A DNA stretch of 46,708 nt from Desulfobacteraceae bacterium (GTDB lineage Bacteria > Desulfobacterota > Desulfobulbia > Desulfobulbales > Desulfobulbaceae). The position numbers and the translations under genes were made by a program. The stretch lies in assembly GCA_011372855.1 (NCBI GenBank), contig DSAE01000113.1, positions 1-46,708 on the forward strand. Reading direction: 5' to 3'. Positions 42,220 through 46,708 of this stretch are shown piece after piece (within the stretch, counting starts at the first letter, position 1; each line of letters opens with the position of its first letter). The notes under the pieces were generated by a model. The model ran no database searches, was not told the origin of the DNA, and was given only the letters and a program-made list of their open reading frames with translations.

Positions 42220-43973
42220 ATGCCGGCCTCCGCCCCCTGCCGGGACTCCAGCAGGCCGATAAAAGCCTGTTCCATGTCGACATCCTCTCCCTCGCCGCCC
42301 CGGACCATGGCCTTGATATCCTCCGGGGTCCCCTGGGCCAGCGCCTCCCCCTCGGCCATGATCAGCAGGCGGTCGCAGTATTCCGCCTCTTCCATGAAAT
42401 GGGTGGTCACCAGGACGGTGACCCCCTGTTCGGCCAGGGAATTGATGTGGGCCCAGAACTCCCGCCGGGCCAGGGGATCGATGCCGGAGGTGGGCTCGTC
42501 CAGAAAGAGGATGGCCGGTTCGTGCATCAGGGCGACGGCCAGGGCCAGCCGCTGTTTGTAGCCCTGGGGCAGCATCCGGCTTTCGGTCCCCGCGTAGCGG
42601 TCAAGATCAAAGGTGTCCAGGGCCCATCGAATCTGCTCCCGGCGGCGCGCGGCGCGCAGCCCGTAGGCGCTGCTGAAAAACTGCAGATTCTGGAGCACGG
42701 TCAGGCTGCCGTACAGGGAAAATTTCTGGGCCATGTAGCCGATTTTCCCCCGGGCCTCGGCCGCCGCCTCACGCAGATCCATGCCGGCCACCTCGCATTG
42801 CCCGGAGGTGATGGGCAGCAGGCCGCACAGCATACGGAAGGTCGTGGTCTTTCCCGCGCCATTGGCGCCCAGCAGGCCGAAAATTTCACCCCGCCCGACC
42901 CGGAAGCTTACGCCCTTCACCGCCCGGAAGGCCCCGAACCTGCGTTCAAGCTCATCGGCGACAATAACGCTGTCATCATCTCCCCCCTCTGCCGGCGGGG
43001 GATTGCGGAGAATGATCTTCCCGCGGGCGTCTTCGCTCCCGGTGTCCGTCTTAAGCCGGGCGATGAAGTAATCTTCAAAACGGGGCGGGGCCGGACTGAT
43101 GTCGATGTTATCCGCTGCCCCCCTCTTTTCCAGGTCCGGAGCCCGGCTTTCCCGGGTGATGATTCTGATCCGGCGGCCGGTGGCCAGGGCGTCCAGCACC
43201 TCCGGCCCGGCTTCGATCTTGCTTTGGAGCCTCCGTCTGCCCATGCCGGAAGCCGCGGCCAGAAAGGTCCGGCCCTCCATGCTGCGGCCCAGGACGGCCG
43301 GGTCATCCTGGCCGATCACCCGCCCTTTGTGGAGCAGCAGGACCTCGGCGCAGCGCTGGGCCTCGTCGAGGTAGGCGGTGCTGAGGAGCACGGCCACCCT
43401 CCACCGGTCGACCAGCCGGTAGACGATGTTCCACAGTTCGCGCCTGGATACGGGATCCACTCCAACCGTCGGTTCGTCCAGCAGCAGCAGGTCCGGCTGC
43501 CGCACCAGGGCGCAGACCAGTCCCAGCTTCTGCTTCATCCCGCCCGACAGCTTGCCGGCCAGACGGCCGGTAAACCGCTCCAGACCGGCCATCTTCAGCA
43601 GCTCCTCATAACGGCCGGCCCGCTCGGCCGGCGGGACGCCCTGCAGGTCCGCGTACAGCTCCATATTTTCCCGGACCGTCAGGTCCTCGTACAGGCCGAA
43701 ACGCTGGGGCATATAGCCGATGCGCGACTGGACGCGCATGGGCTCCCGCCGGACATCGATCCCCAGAACCGTAATTTCGCCCCTGTCAGCGACCAGGAGG
43801 CCGGCGCACAGGCGCATGAAGGTTGACTTACCCGCCCCGTCGGGTCCGATGAGGCCGGTGACCATGCCGGGACGGATAACGGCGTCAATGTCCTCCAGGG
43901 CCACCACGGTCTGCCCCGGGACGGCAAAAGTCCTGGTGACCTTGCGCACCACGATGGCCGGTAGGTCGTTCAC
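42216..43973 (-). CDS. ABC exporter double ATPase (YbhF-like)
   Basis: A 585-residue protein with two fused nucleotide-binding domains. The first has Walker A GPDGAGKS, signature LSGGMKQKLGL and Walker B LLLLDEPTVGVD. The second (from about residue 340) has Walker A GANGAGKT and Walker B ILFLDEPTSGID. The second signature is LPQGYKQRLAL rather than LSGGQ, a deviation also seen in YbhF, so the two ATP sites are probably unequal. A linker of about 100 residues separates the domains. It follows the HlyD-like gene by 51 bases and overlaps the first permease. Confidence 0.92.
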   Translation of the reverse strand: MNDLPAIVVRKVTRTFAVPGQTVVALEDIDAVIRPGMVTGLIGPDGAGKSTFMRLCAGLLVADRGEITVLGIDVRREPMRVQSRIGYMPQRFGLYEDLTVRENMELYADLQGVPPAERAGRYEELLKMAGLERFTGRLAGKLSGGMKQKLGLVCALVRQPDLLLLDEPTVGVDPVSRRELWNIVYRLVDRWRVAVLLSTAYLDEAQRCAEVLLLHKGRVIGQDDPAVLGRSMEGRTFLAAASGMGRRRLQSKIEAGPEVLDALATGRRIRIITRESRAPDLEKRGAADNIDISPAPPRFEDYFIARLKTDTGSEDARGKIILRNPPPAEGGDDDSVIVADELERRFGAFRAVKGVSFRVGRGEIFGLLGANGAGKTTTFRMLCGLLPITSGQCEVAGMDLREAAAEARGKIGYMAQKFSLYGSLTVLQNLQFFSSAYGLRAARRREQIRWALDTFDLDRYAGTESRMLPQGYKQRLALAVALMHEPAILFLDEPTSGIDPLARREFWAHINSLAEQGVTVLVTTHFMEEAEYCDRLLIMAEGEALAQGTPEDIKAMVRGGEGEDVDMEQAFIGLLESRQGAEAGI

Positions 43974-44024
43974 GGTTTCTTCCCCGTGCCGTTCGATCTC
44001 ATGCCGCCGCCGGGACCGGCCCGC

Positions 44025-45074
44025 TTATCGGCCAGCCGCCGGTTCATCGCAGGGCGAGGAGGGCAGCGGCCGGTCCCCGCTGCCCCGCAGCAGCGTCACC
44101 GTAACCGGCATGCCGAGACGGAGTTCACCCTCCGGGTTGCAGACGAAAATGCGGGCCCTGTACACCAGCCTGGTCCGCAATTCCGGCGTCTCCACACTTT
44201 TGGGGGTAAATTCCGCCGTCGGCGACACAAACCCGAGCCAGCCGGGGTACACCTTGTCGGGGTAGCTGTCGGTCCTGATTTCCGCCCGCATGCCCTGCTC
44301 CACCCTGCCCAGATCCGGCTCGGTGATATAGGCCCTGACCCAGAGGGGCTCGGTCAGGGCAAGGGTCAGCACCGGGCTGCCCGGGGCGGCCATGGCTCCA
44401 GGTTCAAGAATGCGGTTGTGGATGACGCCCTCAGCCGGCGCATACAGCCTGGTATCCTCATATTTCTGCCGGGCCAGGTCCAGGCCCGCCTCCAGCGCCC
44501 GCAGCCCGGCCTCGGCCTGGGCAATGTCCTCGCGCCGGGGCCCCTCCAGGGCCAGGGACAGCTCCTGCCGCGCTGTCTCCATTCCCGCTTCGGCCTCGGC
44601 CAGGGCGGACAGGGCGGTGTCGACCTGCTGCCGGGAAATCTTGTTCAGGACAAACAGTTTTTCCGTTCTCGCGTAATTGTTCCCGGCGTCGGCCAAAATC
44701 GTCTCGGCGGCTTTTTCCGCCGCCCGGGCTTTTTCAATTTCCTGGGGCCGGCTGCCCTTCCGCAAGCGTTCGACCAGCTGCTTCTGGGCCTCGACTTCTC
44801 CCTCCAGGCGTTGAACTTCCAGGCGGTAGCGGGCCGGGTCGATTTCCGCCAGCAGCATGCCCCCGTGCACCAACGCCCCCTCGTCAACCGCTATGTGTTG
44901 AATACGGCCGGCATCCTGGAAGGCGAGCTGCACTTCCCGTATTTCCACGTTGCCGTACAGGGTGATCGCGTTTTCCGCCCTCTGGTCCCGCTCCGTGAAA
45001 AAGTACAGGGCCGCAGCCACTGACCCGGCAAGCACAACAGCCACCGGGATGAAAAGCAGGAATCCTTTTTTCAT
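44025..45074 (-). CDS. HlyD-family membrane fusion protein (YbhG-like)
   Basis: A 349-residue periplasmic adaptor. An N-terminal hydrophobic signal-anchor (about 3-27) leads to the lipoyl half-motif (GNVEIREVQLAFQDAGRI, VDEGALVHGGMLLAEID). Next is a long coiled-coil hairpin (about 75-200, many Ala/Glu/Arg heptads), the second lipoyl half (APAEGVIHNRILEPGAMA) and a beta-barrel domain with GMRAEIRTDSYPD. It joins the ABC pump to an outer-membrane channel, which is not encoded here. GGGGGGTGA precedes the ATG. The 276 bases upstream hold no gene but contain CCGATGAG/CTCATCGG inverted arms (45275-45282 and 45315-45322). Confidence 0.9.
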   Translation of the reverse strand: MKKGFLLFIPVAVVLAGSVAAALYFFTERDQRAENAITLYGNVEIREVQLAFQDAGRIQHIAVDEGALVHGGMLLAEIDPARYRLEVQRLEGEVEAQKQLVERLRKGSRPQEIEKARAAEKAAETILADAGNNYARTEKLFVLNKISRQQVDTALSALAEAEAGMETARQELSLALEGPRREDIAQAEAGLRALEAGLDLARQKYEDTRLYAPAEGVIHNRILEPGAMAAPGSPVLTLALTEPLWVRAYITEPDLGRVEQGMRAEIRTDSYPDKVYPGWLGFVSPTAEFTPKSVETPELRTRLVYRARIFVCNPEGELRLGMPVTVTLLRGSGDRPLPSSPCDEPAAGR

Positions 45075-45350
45075 ACGATTTCACCCCCCTCGATCCCGAT
45101 TTCGATTTCGGACAGCTTGAATAAACCTACAGCGAAGCGGCAAGCTCCTTCCGGGCTTCTGACTTCTGGTCTGCTCATGAATGACATAACGGTAAATCAA
45201 GCGGATGCACGGCAAGAACTCAATAATGACAAAATCTCCTCTGCCACTCTGCAATCAAGGATTCGATCCCGATACCGATGAGTGCAAATTTATCAGCATA
45301 GTCGCCGGAAATATCTCATCGGAATCGAAAAACCCTGCCGTTCCCCGGAG

Positions 45351-46334
45351 CTACGAGGCCATTGACCGACGGGCGTAAATGGCAAGGATCAGCAGCAACA
45401 GGGTCACCAGCCACACAGCGGTATAGACGACCATGGCCCGTTTTGCCTTTTCCTTTTCCAGCCATGTCCGCGGGCGGATGTCCTTGATGAAGAAAACGAT
45501 CTTGCCGGCCAGGTTGATGCACACGATGTTGATCCCGAGCAGTAAACCCGCGCCGACTGCCAGATCGAAGCGGGCCTGGCCCAGCATCAGCCCCAGTGCC
45601 GCCGCCGGCGGCAGCAAGGCGACCGCGACCATGACCCCGACCAGCACGCTGGACAGGCCAGTGGTCAGGGACAGGGCGGCGGCGGCGCCTGAAGCCAGCG
45701 CCAGGGCAACGGAATCAAGACCGGCCTCGGTGCGCAGCAGCAGCTCCCGGCTGGTGATGTCGGACTGCCACAGCATGCCGAGGCCAACGGACAAGGCCAC
45801 GGCCAGCAGAATTCCCGCGAAAAGGGTCTGAACCGCTTTCCGCATCAGGACAATGTCACCCAGGGCCGTACCGAGACTGAGGGCAAGGTTCGGCCCGAGC
45901 AGAGGCGCGATGACCATGGCGCCGATCACAACGGCGACATTGTTTTCGATCAGGCCGATCGCCGCCACCACCGTGGACAGGGCAACCAGCACCAGGAAAC
46001 CGCTGTCAAGCTGGGCGTTTTTTTCCACCCCCTCGTACAGGGACTCGCGGGCCGCTGTCGCCTGGTCCTCCTGCTTTCGTGTATCTTCGTCCGGCTTCGG
46101 CAGGTACGCCTCCAAGGCCAGCACCGCGATACGCGCCGTCGGCTGAGCGCCGAGGGTGTTCTGCAGGCTGTCCAGCGCCACCTGCAGATGATCGTCGCTG
46201 ACCAGCATGCGCATCTGCCGCATGCCGTCTTCCCCCACCGCGCCAAGCCGGAAATCGGCCGCCTTCGCCTTTTCCGCCACCGCCTGGACGGTGTTCGAAC
46301 TGCTCGCTTCGGCTATAACTTCGACATATTTCAT
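45351..46334 (-). CDS. DUF389 family membrane protein
   Basis: A 327-residue protein of the DUF389 (TIGR00341-like) group, of unknown function. The first 80 or so residues form a soluble ferredoxin-like domain (KYVEVIAEASS, RMLVSDDHLQVALDSLQ). From about 115 on there are six or more helices with the family hallmarks LIENNVAVVIGAMVIAPLLGPN and VALLPPAAALGLMLG. The ATG at 46334 is preceded by AGGGTGAGAG; the longer frame to 46487 lacks a ribosome site. No operon partner is evident. Confidence 0.85.
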   Translation of the reverse strand: MKYVEVIAEASSSNTVQAVAEKAKAADFRLGAVGEDGMRQMRMLVSDDHLQVALDSLQNTLGAQPTARIAVLALEAYLPKPDEDTRKQEDQATAARESLYEGVEKNAQLDSGFLVLVALSTVVAAIGLIENNVAVVIGAMVIAPLLGPNLALSLGTALGDIVLMRKAVQTLFAGILLAVALSVGLGMLWQSDITSRELLLRTEAGLDSVALALASGAAAALSLTTGLSSVLVGVMVAVALLPPAAALGLMLGQARFDLAVGAGLLLGINIVCINLAGKIVFFIKDIRPRTWLEKEKAKRAMVVYTAVWLVTLLLLILAIYARRSMAS

Positions 46335-46585
46335 TCTCTCACCCTGCCGGCATCCAAAGGCCCAGGTCATGCCGGGGATTGTTTCCCGTCCGGCGCAGGC
46401 CGGCCCGCCGACCCCATCGAACTCCCGGCGCAGGCCGGCAAGAAATTTGCGATACCGAAAGCTTCCTCGAAGTATTATATACTGCAACCGTCATCCTTTC
46501 CCAGGAGTTTTCATCCTTCCTTCCCTCCCGGCGGACAGGAGCACCGGGTTTGCGCCTGGCCGCCAGGACTTCCATCAGGGTTACG

Positions 46586-46708
46586 CTACGAGACCAGACC
46601 GGCCAGCCAGTACAGCAGCATGCCTGCCAGAACCGTTCCCCCCAGACTCCTGGTTTTGATGGCGAACAGAAAGGTGGGCACCGCAACGAGCAGCTCCAGC
46701 CTGCCGAA
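46586..46708 (-). CDS. AzlD-like branched-chain amino acid transport subunit (partial)
   Basis: The last 40 residues and stop of a gene that runs off the right edge. The visible part reads RLELLVAVPTFLFAIKTRSL followed by GGTVLAGMLLYWLAG, two membrane helices with the A-x-x-T-R-x-L element that I associate with AzlD C-termini. AzlD with AzlC exports branched-chain amino acids. AzlC would be expected just beyond the edge. The assignment rests on a short segment. The 251 bases between this stop and the DUF389 start hold no other gene. Confidence 0.6.
   Translation of the reverse strand, partial: FGRLELLVAVPTFLFAIKTRSLGGTVLAGMLLYWLAGLVS

Noticed and set aside
40945-42561. Plus-strand frame of 538 residues across the ABC permease genes
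   Set aside because: Antisense to two well-supported permeases. Gln/Asp/Gly/His-rich composition is typical of antisense to membrane helices.
46470-46480. Minus-strand TATAAT upstream of the DUF389 gene
   Set aside because: The -35 position (GGGAAA-like) does not match, so a promoter is not supported.
46339-46686. 115-residue minus-strand frame near the right edge
   Set aside because: It overlaps the AzlD-like end in another frame and the DUF389 leader, and its composition (many Arg, Cys and Trp) is not protein-like.
1-46708. CRISPR arrays, prophage or complete insertion sequences
   Set aside because: No regularly spaced repeats, phage structural genes or transposases were seen. XerD is the chromosomal housekeeping recombinase.

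Overview
The window is a high-GC, gene-dense chromosomal stretch from a Gram-negative bacterium. I think an anaerobic, sulfate-reducer-like member of the Desulfobacterota is most likely. This is inference from gene content: multihaem c-type cytochrome, a haem-c sensor kinase, a RACo-type corrinoid-protein activator, SpeA/SpeB polyamine synthesis, and a complete tRNA-rimP-nusA-ylxR-infB-rbfA-nrnA-truB-rpsO-pnp block. No 16S rRNA or species marker is present. There is no CRISPR array, prophage or intact insertion sequence.

Left part (1-9.2 kb), minus strand. A tightly coupled operon encodes a membrane sensor histidine kinase, a ferric-reductase-like flavocytochrome, a membrane-anchored tetrahaem cytochrome c, pyruvate kinase and a short alpha-glucan phosphorylase. 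A truncated msrA follows at the window edge. Upstream of the operon is a large P2-type cation ATPase.

9.5-12 kb, minus strand. A compact cassette carries two DUF1538 membrane proteins, a short-loop PII-like protein and a two-CBS-domain protein. It looks like a nucleotide-regulated transport system of unknown substrate and is the best candidate here for an under-described system. It is divergent from a DUF2238 (YjdF-like) membrane protein with its own promoter.

12.9-22.1 kb, mixed strands. This holds a lipoprotein with a glycoside-hydrolase-like barrel, a repetitive intergenic hairpin, a D,D-carboxypeptidase, a DUF3365 haem-binding PAS histidine kinase, D-Ala-D-Ala ligase, a GlcD-like flavoprotein, rpsU with a near-consensus promoter and terminator, and xerD, which has no ATG/GTG/TTG start for its full-length product.

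22.1-36.8 kb, minus strand. A polyamine operon (small zinc ribbon, agmatinase, arginine decarboxylase) is followed by a WalJ-like metallohydrolase and dUTPase. The translation and RNA-metabolism block then runs from a promoter at 36.8 kb through tRNA-Gly(CCC), a terminator-like attenuator, rimP, nusA, ylxR, infB, rbfA, nrnA, truB, rpsO and pnp, ending at a terminator next to dut.

36.9-46.7 kb. A RACo-like ASKHA/2Fe-2S protein is divergent from prmA. A YbhGFSR-type ABC exporter operon, a DUF389 membrane protein and the C-terminal end of an AzlD-like permease subunit complete the window. Start sites were chosen by ribosome-binding-site spacing and family N-termini; they and all functional assignments rest on reading the sequence, without database searches.
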